Shown here piece by piece: positions 16,556 to 24,298 of a stretch of 64,000 bases of DNA. A program made the translations under genes and the position numbers. A model generated the notes under the pieces. It was not told the DNA's origin. It searched no databases and worked only from the letters and a program-made list of their open reading frames with translations. Position 1 is the stretch's first letter, and each line of letters starts with the position of its first letter. Source of the stretch: Loktanella sp. 3ANDIMAR09 (lineage in GTDB: Bacteria > Pseudomonadota > Alphaproteobacteria > Rhodobacterales > Rhodobacteraceae); assembly GCF_001420005.1 (NCBI RefSeq), contig NZ_LJAK01000004.1, forward strand, positions 1-64,000. Direction: 5' to 3'.

Positions 16556-17257
16556 GATAAATTCCTTTTCCGTGGGTTGGGATTTTGGCGGAGCCGAATT
16601 GGCCGTCGCCTTTTGCATCGCGGCGGGATGCCGCCATCCGTTCGCCTGCGCCATCGCCACAAGGGGCTGGGGCGCGCGGGCATACGATTGGTAGGGGAAC
16701 GCCGCGACGGCGGTCGCCTGTTCGTCGGTGGTTGCGTCGGCAAAACCCGCGGCAACGGCTGCGGCGTCGTCCATCCAGGTCTCGGCCTTCATCATGTCGC
16801 GACACGCGGCCTCGGATTGACCCGACCGCTTGGCGTAAACCCGCGCGTAGCCGGTCGCGATGCTGTCCAGCGCGCGCCGGCTTTTGTCGTGATCGTCGGC
16901 GGTGCCGAAGGTGAAACCCGACGGGTCATGGATCATCAGCTGCGATCCGGTCGCCATCGTGATCGTTTCGCCTGCCATTGCGATGATCGAGGCGGCGCTG
17001 GCGGCGATCCCCTCGATCACAACGTCGGTGCGACCCGACCGTTCGGCGAGTGCGGAACGGATCGCGACGCCATCCGTCGCAATTCCGCCGCCGCTGTTGA
17101 TCCGCACGGTAAGCGGGGCGTCGTCGTCAATCTGACCCAACGCCTCAAGAACCATCGCCTGGGTGATCCCGTCGATGATCACATCGCCCGCGTATTCCCA
17201 ATGGTCGCCGACGTATCCGGTCAGCGTCAGGTTTCCGTCTTTCAAAATCACGGCCAT
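16190..17257 (-). CDS. Head maturation protease (ClpP/S49-like), with C-terminal scaffold region
   Basis: The 355-residue protein combines an N-terminal ClpP-fold protease (about 1-190) with an Ala/Glu/Lys-rich helical C-terminus. Motifs are INSGGGIATDG, GIAASAASIIAMAG (likely nucleophile Ser87) and MIHDPSGFTFG (His110). It should cleave scaffold and capsid proteins during head maturation, like lambda C. The start at 17257 is set by AGGAGG nine bases upstream, and it overlaps the gpW-like gene by ten bases. The C-terminal third can be made separately from an internal start (see the nested feature). Confidence 0.88.
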   Translation of the reverse strand: MAVILKDGNLTLTGYVGDHWEYAGDVIIDGITQAMVLEALGQIDDDAPLTVRINSGGGIATDGVAIRSALAERSGRTDVVIEGIAASAASIIAMAGETITMATGSQLMIHDPSGFTFGTADDHDKSRRALDSIATGYARVYAKRSGQSEAACRDMMKAETWMDDAAAVAAGFADATTDEQATAVAAFPYQSYARAPQPLVAMAQANGWRHPAAMQKATANSAPPKSQPTEKEFIVTNKTGASAETEAEKIEAAKKEAVEADRARRTAVLALDEAKGREALAEHMLTETESSVDEIKAILAAAPKASTDDKTPLPPIGDRATADGAGSGQAPQRKAKATIDTAGIYASRRQQMTKG

Positions 17258-17490
17258 CGGCGGTGCCCTCCTGTTGCAACAGCGAACCGACGGGGCGGTC
17301 GCTTGCCCTTCTCGATTGCGCATTCACGTTCGGCCTCTTGGATCAGCCGGTTTAGTTCGGCCAGGTCGCCCCGGCCGAATTTGACTCCGTCCTCGCCGAA
17401 GCGCGTTTCGGAGACCTGTTTGCCCATCGCGATATCGTCGCGGGCCTTTTTCAGCTGGGCGAGTCGTTCGCACGCCGTTTGTTCAGCCAT
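17248..17490 (-). CDS. Head-tail joining protein, gpW-like
   Basis: This 80-residue protein matches the gpW pattern: L..LK.ARDDIAMGKQV, a beta hairpin (RFGEDGVKFGRGDLAEL), then a second helix and a basic tail. GpW plugs and extends the portal. It overlaps the portal gene by eight bases and the protease gene by ten. Here W lies after the portal gene, whereas lambda has A-W-B. Confidence 0.8.
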   Translation of the reverse strand: MAEQTACERLAQLKKARDDIAMGKQVSETRFGEDGVKFGRGDLAELNRLIQEAERECAIEKGKRPPRRFAVATGGHRRWP

Positions 17491-19120
17491 CGTCGTCCTC
17501 CGTGCTGTCGGAATCGTCGTCGTCGTTTTCCGACCCGGAGGGCGAATTGCCGCCACCCACGCCGATCAGCGTCGGTTCAGGCACGCCGTATTCAAGGCGC
17601 AGGGTTTGCGCCTCCTCCATGTCGGCCAGCACGTCCTCGTAATCGAACCCGAGGTCGTTGCAGATCATCTGCTCGGACATGACGCCCATCGCGCGCCAAA
17701 CCGAGTGGGCTTTTGCCTTCTTGGTCTCGTCTGCGATGGGGCGCGCCGCCCCCCGCCAATCGGCGCGGCAGGCCGCCTGACGATTTGTCAGAAACCCGAC
17801 AATCCCACCCGGGAACGGGATATCGCCACGCTCGATTTCTTCCTCCAACCACGCCTCGTAAAAGGGTTGGCTGAACGGAGCGACCAAGTGCGCGCGCCGC
17901 GCTTTCGTGACCTCGAACACTTCCGAATTTCCGTTGTTCAGGCTGGCATACGATGCGTTCGAATGATCGCCCGACGCGCTTTCGTAGGTCATTCCCAGAC
18001 AACGGGCGATTTCACGAAGAAGCATTTTCGAGAAGTCGGGATAGTTCCCATTCGGGTGTTCAGCTGCTTTAAAATCCAGCTTTTGCCCCGGCATAATATG
18101 CGAAACGCGACCGTTCAGCCGGGTATCAAAGATTCCATCGCCATAGAAATCAGCGACGGCCTCAAGATAAACCTCCATCGGGGTAATGCCGTCTGACACC
18201 ATCCGGGCGCGCTCTTGCGAGGTCATTAGGCCTTCAAGCGCATCCTCGGTCGCACCATCTGATGTAATGGTCGCGGCAAAAAGGGTCTGGATGATCGCCG
18301 CCGAAAGCGTTGCGTCGGACAGTTCGTCGAACTGACGGACGACCTGCAGGACGGGTGCCAGCGGGGTAATTCCCCGGCAGGTTTCCGGGGGGCCGCTAAA
18401 CACATGAACCATTCGCGCACGACCATAAGCCGCCATTGCCGGGATGGTCCGAAAAGCGTTCGGGTTCCATTCCTCGCGGTTCGGCCGGATTTCATAGGAC
18501 AGCGCGAGGCCGTCGGCATCCATCCGAACGCCGTTAATCAGCCCTTCGTGCAGCGCCGACCGGCGCGACAGCCGGGTCGGACAGATCAGGCGGAACTTCG
18601 TTCCCGTCGGCGATTGATCCCGCACCCGCCAAGCAACCTCGCCGAGCATTTCCCCGGTCGCCAGCCAATGGCGGAACGCCGTCGCCTGCATTTCGCCGAA
18701 TGTGCGCCGCCCCTCGATATCGCAGACGCGCTTGTTTCGGGACCACAACTCGAACCGGCTTTCGACGAGCCGCACCCATTCACGGGCCTCGGCCTTGCTC
18801 ATTCCGAGAACGACGGTTTCGGGCTGGGGTTTGACGCGGAGACCAGTGCCGACCGTGTTTGCGGTCGCCTGATCAATCGCGCCCGCAAGCCAGCCGCTGT
18901 TGTGGATCGAGTCGACCGCCCGGGCAGTCGCCAATTTCCACGACGCGCCGATTTCGTCTTGCGATCGACGCGCGGCTGGATTCCAACGCTGGAAAACCGG
19001 GCCGCGGTTGCCCCGCATAAACGAGGCCAACGCGGGGCCGCGCCGCCCGGCTTGGGTCGAAACATCGGCCCCAGCCGTCGCGCGTCCCGCGCGTCCAAAT
19101 ACGCGGCCCATCAGGTTCAT
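17483..19120 (-). CDS. Portal protein (lambda gpB family)
   Basis: The 545-residue protein is a lambda-family portal: RGPVFQRWNPAARRSQDEIG near the N-terminus, AIDQATANTVGTGLRVKPQP, CRGITPLAPVLQVVRQFDEL, and the VSHIMPGQKLDFKAAEHPNG segment. The last about 25 residues are an Asp/Ser/Glu-rich tail. It forms the dodecameric DNA channel at the packaging vertex. It starts five bases after the terminase gene with SD AGAGGT. Confidence 0.93.
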   Translation of the reverse strand: MNLMGRVFGRAGRATAGADVSTQAGRRGPALASFMRGNRGPVFQRWNPAARRSQDEIGASWKLATARAVDSIHNSGWLAGAIDQATANTVGTGLRVKPQPETVVLGMSKAEAREWVRLVESRFELWSRNKRVCDIEGRRTFGEMQATAFRHWLATGEMLGEVAWRVRDQSPTGTKFRLICPTRLSRRSALHEGLINGVRMDADGLALSYEIRPNREEWNPNAFRTIPAMAAYGRARMVHVFSGPPETCRGITPLAPVLQVVRQFDELSDATLSAAIIQTLFAATITSDGATEDALEGLMTSQERARMVSDGITPMEVYLEAVADFYGDGIFDTRLNGRVSHIMPGQKLDFKAAEHPNGNYPDFSKMLLREIARCLGMTYESASGDHSNASYASLNNGNSEVFEVTKARRAHLVAPFSQPFYEAWLEEEIERGDIPFPGGIVGFLTNRQAACRADWRGAARPIADETKKAKAHSVWRAMGVMSEQMICNDLGFDYEDVLADMEEAQTLRLEYGVPEPTLIGVGGGNSPSGSENDDDDSDSTEDDDG

Positions 19121-19124
19121 ATCT

Positions 19125-21182
19125 TTACCTCTTGTTAATGCGCCCCCCTAGTCCGCGGATACGGGATCGGCGGGAAACCGGTTTGCCCGGATCCGGCTTT
19201 TCGGTTGCGGGCGGCGCTTTCGCTTTTGCGGTTTCACGAACGGGAGGGGCCGCCTTTTCAGGTGCCGCCCGGACCTCACTTGCGTCAGGGATGCGATCGA
19301 CGTTCAGGCCATAGGCCGCCGCCGCCGCCATCGCCTCGCAGTCGAGGAAGTGGTTGTCCCGCTGGCGCTGAATCCAGACCGGTTTCCCGTTCACGATCAT
19401 GCGCTCCTCGGAAACCAACTGCCGACAATAGTCCTCGGTCACGTCCTCGGGCAGATAGAACGCCCCAGGCGATCCCGGCGGCAAGGCCAGACGATGGAAC
19501 ACAAGCCCTTTGAAGAAGTCAGACGACAGGTGGATCAGTTCGAGCGAACGCTTTGCCCGACTCCCGTCCTTTGCAACTTCGATCTTTGCGACGCGATACG
19601 GCTGCGATTGCGTGTCGTGGCCTTTCGTCGCAAAGCAAAGCCAAGCCATCCGGCGCACATAGGAGTAAACCTTGTGTTCCTCGCCGCGATCCTTCTTGTT
19701 CGGGCGGAAGCCCGAGTCGATAAACGAACGCTCGATTTGCCATCCGTCGATTGTCGTCATCAGCAACTCGGTCAGATCATTCCAGACCTTGTCCTCGGAG
19801 GTCACGCCATACAGCTGGCCGTAATCAACGAGCCAAGACGTGCCCCGCGCCCCAAAGGCGCGCACGACGAAATAGAGGCACGACCCCTGAACGTCGACGC
19901 CCGCGACCAGACGCAACGCACCGGCCGGGATTTCGCCCTTCCGATACGGCAGGACTTGGCGACGTTGGACCTCTTGCCACTCGGGCACATCACCCGAACC
20001 AGCCATCGCGTAGCACTCGCCGAACGATGCGTTCATCGCCGTTTGGATTCGGTCGTGGTCGCCTGACGCCTTGGCAGTCAGATAGGTTTCCGCGCGCTGC
20101 CCGAAACTGACGAACGGCGAACAAAGACCCGACGTCCAAAACGAAAGCGTCGACGTTTCCGCCGGTGCGCCGGTGACGACCGGAACGTCGTTTTCCAGGA
20201 CGACGCTTTCCCCCGGCGCAACCATAGCGCCACGCTCGTTCATCCACACCTTATCGGACTCAGTGTGGACGCCACCGCACGTCGGACATTCGACCCAGGC
20301 GTCGGCCTTGGCCTGCGCCGGTGTTGCGTTCTTGGGCCATTTCAGACGTTCGCGGCGAGGCACAAAATACTCGTGGCAATGCCGACAGGGCCAGCACCAA
20401 TGGTGGCGCGTGCCTTCTTGCCAAAGACGCCAGATCGGGCTTTCCACGTCCTCGGGCGCGGCGACCGCCCAAAATTCAAGGCCCGTGGCCGCGTCTTTTT
20501 CAGTCACCACCAGCCCCCGGCTGCACGTCGACGTCACGCCCGTGACAAAATCGGCGTAGGTTTCGCCGCGGGCCTCGACAAGCCCCAGGACGTCGCCCTG
20601 TCCTCGCACGTTGCCCATCATCTCGTCGTATTCGTCGACCAAGGCCAACGCCGCCGGGTCCGATTTCAGCGCCGAGGATGATCCGCCATGTGCAAGGCGG
20701 ATCGGCACGCCTGCAACCTGCTTCAAGGTCTTTTTCATCTTGCGGCCGCGCACGACCTTGGCCTTCAAAGTATCGGCCTCGTCGAGCAGCGCCATCAGGC
20801 GCGGCTCAAACTGGTCACGATTGAAGTCAGCGGTCGGGCCGACATAGAGGATCGGTGCCGGCTTTTGATCCAGCCGCGCGCCGATTACGTCCAGCATTGC
20901 CTCCGATTTCCCGGATTGTGCCGATGTTGCCAGCACCGCGCGCTTGTAGGACCGCCCGCGATAGTTGCCGCTGTTATGCAGCGCATCAGAAAATGGAACC
21001 GTCGCCGGTGTCAGCCACGGATCACGCGGGCCGGGTATGCCAGCGGTCTGTGGGTAAATGCGGTTTTTTGATGCCCACTTTGCTGGGCTTTCCCGTTCAG
21101 CCTTGGTCCAGATCGACGCCGCTAGATCGTAAAGCGTCGGCACGCTGCGATGCACGCTCTTTGATGCGTCTGACGAGGTCAT
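19125..21182 (-). CDS. Terminase large subunit (lambda gpA family)
   Basis: This 685-residue packaging ATPase/nuclease has the GpA family layout: AASIWTKAERESPAKWASKN, the ATPase P-loop region VLATSAQSGKSEAMLDVIG, the Walker B-like LALVDEYDEMMG, a CxxC...CxxC zinc element (CWPCRHC and CPTC), and the nuclease region with VAGVDVQGSCLYFVVRAFG. The frame extends upstream to a TTG, but the ATG at 21182 fits better with the GAGAAAG upstream. It overlaps the small subunit gene by 86 bases. Confidence 0.92.
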   Translation of the reverse strand: MTSSDASKSVHRSVPTLYDLAASIWTKAERESPAKWASKNRIYPQTAGIPGPRDPWLTPATVPFSDALHNSGNYRGRSYKRAVLATSAQSGKSEAMLDVIGARLDQKPAPILYVGPTADFNRDQFEPRLMALLDEADTLKAKVVRGRKMKKTLKQVAGVPIRLAHGGSSSALKSDPAALALVDEYDEMMGNVRGQGDVLGLVEARGETYADFVTGVTSTCSRGLVVTEKDAATGLEFWAVAAPEDVESPIWRLWQEGTRHHWCWPCRHCHEYFVPRRERLKWPKNATPAQAKADAWVECPTCGGVHTESDKVWMNERGAMVAPGESVVLENDVPVVTGAPAETSTLSFWTSGLCSPFVSFGQRAETYLTAKASGDHDRIQTAMNASFGECYAMAGSGDVPEWQEVQRRQVLPYRKGEIPAGALRLVAGVDVQGSCLYFVVRAFGARGTSWLVDYGQLYGVTSEDKVWNDLTELLMTTIDGWQIERSFIDSGFRPNKKDRGEEHKVYSYVRRMAWLCFATKGHDTQSQPYRVAKIEVAKDGSRAKRSLELIHLSSDFFKGLVFHRLALPPGSPGAFYLPEDVTEDYCRQLVSEERMIVNGKPVWIQRQRDNHFLDCEAMAAAAAYGLNVDRIPDASEVRAAPEKAAPPVRETAKAKAPPATEKPDPGKPVSRRSRIRGLGGRINKR

Positions 21183-21582
21183 CTGTTGCTTTCTCGATTT
21201 CCTTGCGCTGATCAAGGTCGCGCGTGATCCGGGCGGGTAGCCCCGTCAGTTCGGCCAGCACCAAACCTGCAAGGTCAGCAACAACCGCAGATGCGTCCTC
21301 AATCGGGATCAGCCGCCGTTCGCGCTCGGCGATACGGAGTTCGATCTCACGAGTCCGAGCATCGCTTGACCTGGTCGCTGCGGCCTTCTGGTTCGATTTT
21401 TCGGCAAGGCCCTCGTAGTAAGCCACGACACCCTGAACAAAATCCGAAATCACGTATCGGCCGCGATCCGTTTTTTGCAAATATCCCTCGGTCACGCGCA
21501 GCTGCACCCAACGGGTGCTTTTCCCTACCATCGTTGCCGCTTCCTTAAGCGTCACGCTTGGCGGCCCAGCCGGTCTGCCCAT
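21097..21582 (-). CDS. Terminase small subunit (Nu1-like)
   Basis: The 161-residue protein begins MGRPAGPPSVTLKEAATMVG and has a winged-HTH (about 8-50, KSTRWVQLRVTEGYLQK) like lambda Nu1, followed by a long charged helical part that would bind the large subunit. The start at 21582 is set by GAGGT four bases upstream; the longer frame has no SD. It should recognise the cos or pac site. Confidence 0.8.
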   Translation of the reverse strand: MGRPAGPPSVTLKEAATMVGKSTRWVQLRVTEGYLQKTDRGRYVISDFVQGVVAYYEGLAEKSNQKAAATRSSDARTREIELRIAERERRLIPIEDASAVVADLAGLVLAELTGLPARITRDLDQRKEIEKATDDLVRRIKERASQRADALRSSGVDLDQG

Positions 21583-21717
21583 AGCAACCTCTTGAAGTGA
21601 AACGGATTTGGAAAAACGAAAAAAACGCGCGAATTTCGGGCTGCGGCGCACCGCGATAGGTTGGCCCCGGGGAACGGTCCCTAACGGGGGGGCGGGTCGC
21701 GGCGGCTGTGCGGGTCG

Positions 21718-22293
21718 TCAGTCGACGACACCGTCGGTGATGGCGCGAACCTCGTGGGCGATGCGGTCGGGTAGGTCGAGGGACTTGTCCTCGAACGCCT
21801 TTGCGCTTTCGTCCTTGATGATCTCGCGCGGGATGGCGGGTCCGAACATCATCTTGATCGGATAGGAGGCGCTGGTCGTTCGATGGAACACATGGCCGCC
21901 GCCGACGAATTGTCCTGAACGATGGTTGCCGGCAAAGATGAACGTGCCTTGGAACCGTCGCTGGTTCCCCCACGGCTTTGCCTTGACGCCATAGGAGAAC
22001 TGGCGCGCGGAGAATTCCCGGAGGCTGATGTGCCGACCTGTCGAACGGATCGTGTAGGTCAGATTCGAATTATTGGCGCGGATTGTTCGGATGCCACCGA
22101 ACCGCCTGACCTTTGTCTGGGTCAACCCGACCTGTTTTGCGACGGCTCGGATTGTGTGGGTCCGGGCCGTATCTCCGACGCGGTTCAGGCCGCGGCGGAA
22201 TGCGGCTTGGGCTTTTTTCGATCCGAGGGTTTCGGCGACGTCCTGGAACCGAATGAGGTTTCCGTCGCGAAAGGAAATCGAGACGTCGGACAC
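21718..22293 (-). CDS. Prophage minor tail protein Z-like (GPZ)
   Basis: From a GTG at 22293 (AGGAA seven bases upstream) this encodes 191 residues with the basic, Arg-rich pattern of phage minor tail protein Z: RRGLNRVGDTARTHTIRAVA, VGLTQTKVRR and a C-terminal GHVFHRTTSASYPIKMMFGP. GPZ-type proteins act in tail completion. It lies upstream of the terminase genes rather than between head and tail genes, an unusual place. The longer frame upstream has no SD and odd composition. Confidence 0.6.
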   Translation of the reverse strand: MSDVSISFRDGNLIRFQDVAETLGSKKAQAAFRRGLNRVGDTARTHTIRAVAKQVGLTQTKVRRFGGIRTIRANNSNLTYTIRSTGRHISLREFSARQFSYGVKAKPWGNQRRFQGTFIFAGNHRSGQFVGGGHVFHRTTSASYPIKMMFGPAIPREIIKDESAKAFEDKSLDLPDRIAHEVRAITDGVVD

Positions 22294-22701
22294 TTGGGGG
22301 TTCCTGTCGAGTCGATCAGGCCGATGCGCTGTCGTCAGGTAAGGGGTTTGTCTTAGGCCCACTTGAGGTGGGCCACGACAACCCTGCACCGTCTGGACAG
22401 GATGCCTTGTCATTGATGGGGGGGGAGATGCGCGCACGAGGCGCTGCTACGCCAGAAAAAAGGGGTTTTTTCGCAAAATCAGCAAATCACATTTTGTTAC
22501 AGGATTTGGGCAAATGCGGCCTTTGGGCCTTTTTTCTTTGGCTTTTGTCGATCTGAAAAAAATGCAGATGCGGAAACTTACGCAAACGGGATAACGGATA
22601 GTCCATCGGAGCGATTTGCCCCGGACAATTCACCGGACAAGCCCGGACATTTTGCGCCCCGTCCTGTCCGTTTTCTCGCTAACGCATTGATATCTTGCCG
22701 T
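22294..22701 (-). promoter_or_regulatory. Gene-free region: AT-rich stretch and CGGACA repeats, candidate cos/pac or origin
   Basis: I see no credible gene here. Positions 22455-22570 are A/T-rich for this genome, with A and T tracts. From 22621 onward CGGACA or TGTCCG occurs eight times in about 200 bp: 22622, 22634, 22644, 22665, 22731, 22782, 22791 and 22812. The last copies run into the neighbouring gene, and two form an inverted repeat with a 3-base spacer at 22782-22796. The site lies just before the packaging genes, so terminase binding or replication initiation is plausible. Confidence 0.45.
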
Positions 22702-22995
22702 TTAACAAAACGGACGCAATTTCCTGATTTCGGACAGGCCGCGATTTTGGGGCATTTTGGCGGGGGCCCGGGCTGATCCCCCGGACATTTTGTCCGAATC
22801 GTCCGTCGGGCTGTCCGTCCGTCCGCCTTTGGGGCTTTGGGAGGCCGGGGCATCGCCTAACGCGTCGCAGTCGCAAGGCGTCGGGCGCTCACCCTTTGGC
22901 CCCCGATTGAACCAATACGCCGGGCGCGGGCGGCGTTCGGGATAGACCCAAAGCACCCAGCCCTTGCCCTTGCAGTCCTTGCATTTCGCGATCAC
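22702..22995 (-). CDS. Small zinc-ribbon-like hypothetical protein
   Basis: From a GTG at 22995 that overlaps the methyltransferase stop (GTGA) this encodes 97 residues. The N-terminus carries CKDCKGKGWVLWVYPE and then PTPCDCDALG, a CxxC...CxC set that could bind zinc. The C-terminal 50 residues are low-complexity and are encoded by DNA containing CGGACA repeats, so their coding value is doubtful. An ATG at 23076 in the same frame is an alternative start. Function is unknown. Confidence 0.5.
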   Translation of the reverse strand: MIAKCKDCKGKGWVLWVYPERRPRPAYWFNRGPKGERPTPCDCDALGDAPASQSPKGGRTDSPTDDSDKMSGGSARAPAKMPQNRGLSEIRKLRPFC

Positions 22996-24296
22996 TGGTC
23001 GCCCCAGGTGGTGAATATCCCGGTCGGCACGTTCGTCCCGCTTTCGGCGAAACTTGCGACGGGAAGGTCGCGCCATTGCCCGGCGACGCCCTCGAGGTGG
23101 CCGTCATACCAAGCCGACGCGGGGAGAATGCAGCGGATTACGCCCCGGCCCCGATCGCGCTGACGCAGGAACCGCCGCGCGTGATCCAAATGCTTGCGCC
23201 AATGACGGCCGACAAACGGCGGATTCATCAGAACCGCGTCGAACGTCGGATCGGGCGGGACGTCCAAGAAATTGCCCGTCGTCACCGCGTAGCCCTTGGA
23301 ACGCGACAGCGCGGCCCGGCCCGGATCAACCTCGATGCCGCGAATGATCGCGTGGCGATACGCCTTGCGCGCCGAGTCCAATATCCGGCCGCACCCACAG
23401 GACGGCTCCAAAATCCGCATGTCGTCGTGCGGATACAGGTCGCCAACCAAACGGTCGGCAACCGCCACCGGAGTCGGGTAATAGGCAAGATCCTTTGCAA
23501 CGTCCCTGCCCGCGCGGCGCGGCTGATCGCCGTCCTCGGCGTCGGGCAACACCTCGCCGTAGAATTCGGCCAAGGCCATGTTGATATCCCGGCAGGTCGT
23601 TGGATCAAACAGAACGTGCATGTTTCCGTTGTTGAACGCGCGCAGGGTGATCCCGTCGCGGGCGGCGTCGCCCGCCTTGCGGGCCTCCTTCTTCCATTCG
23701 GACAATTCCGCGTGTTCCAGATGATCCTCGCCCCGATAGACCCGGAGGGCGTTCAGCATGTCCCGCAGGCGATCCGCGCCCAAAGACCCGTAGCTATGGC
23801 GCGCCGCCGCGCCGTTGATGATCACCCGCTTTGGCAGGCCCTTGACCCCGATACGCACCTTGCTGTGGCTCTTATAGGCCGGGTCAAGGTCGACAAACGC
23901 CTCGGCCAATCCGCGCAGGATCGAGCCACGCTGATCGACGATATAGGCCCCGAACGTCGCGCGGATATTGTCGATGGTGAATTCGGGCGGGTCGTCCATT
24001 TCGCGCTCGAACCTCGACCTGTCGCTTGCCGGCGCAATCTTGTCGATATTCAGGCCGCGATAGACGTGACGCCAGGCGCTGGACCGCAGGACGCGCTTGG
24101 CGTCGAAAACGGCGGGCTTGCCGCCGCGCCCCCAGATATCCCCGCCATAGGCCCCGCCGATTGAAACGCCAATTTCGCAAGCCATTGCCGCATCGGACAG
24201 GGCTTTTTTCAAATTGGGCAAATTCGCCTTTTTCCCATCGTATTCGTCGACAAGGTCAGAAAGCGAAATTCTGAACGCTGGTGCTTGCATATTCAT
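22992..24296 (-). CDS. DUF4942-type DNA N6-adenine methyltransferase
   Basis: The 434-residue protein has an N-terminal DUF4942-like domain (about 20-240) and a C-terminal SAM-dependent methyltransferase. AYYPTPVAVADRLV and ILEPSCGCGRILD (SAM motif I, about 290-305) are followed by the adenine-methyltransferase catalytic tetrad in VLMNPPFVGRHW (about 360). It would methylate adenine in phage DNA, probably against restriction. It starts two bases after the cytosine methyltransferase stop with AAGGAG upstream. Confidence 0.85.
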   Translation of the reverse strand: MNMQAPAFRISLSDLVDEYDGKKANLPNLKKALSDAAMACEIGVSIGGAYGGDIWGRGGKPAVFDAKRVLRSSAWRHVYRGLNIDKIAPASDRSRFEREMDDPPEFTIDNIRATFGAYIVDQRGSILRGLAEAFVDLDPAYKSHSKVRIGVKGLPKRVIINGAAARHSYGSLGADRLRDMLNALRVYRGEDHLEHAELSEWKKEARKAGDAARDGITLRAFNNGNMHVLFDPTTCRDINMALAEFYGEVLPDAEDGDQPRRAGRDVAKDLAYYPTPVAVADRLVGDLYPHDDMRILEPSCGCGRILDSARKAYRHAIIRGIEVDPGRAALSRSKGYAVTTGNFLDVPPDPTFDAVLMNPPFVGRHWRKHLDHARRFLRQRDRGRGVIRCILPASAWYDGHLEGVAGQWRDLPVASFAESGTNVPTGIFTTWGDQ

Positions 24297-24298
24297 CG

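Noticed and set aside
16121-18196. 691-codon open frame on the plus strand
   Set aside because: It is antisense to the decoration, protease, gpW and portal genes, has no recognisable domain and no SD; long antisense frames are expected at this GC content.
22621-22817. CGGACA cluster considered as a CRISPR array
   Set aside because: Repeats are only six to seven bases with irregular spacing and both orientations; no cas genes.
22578-22853. 91-codon frame on the minus strand with Cys/Pro-rich product
   Set aside because: The Cys and Pro codons come from the CGGACA repeats and it overlaps a better-supported frame; no SD.
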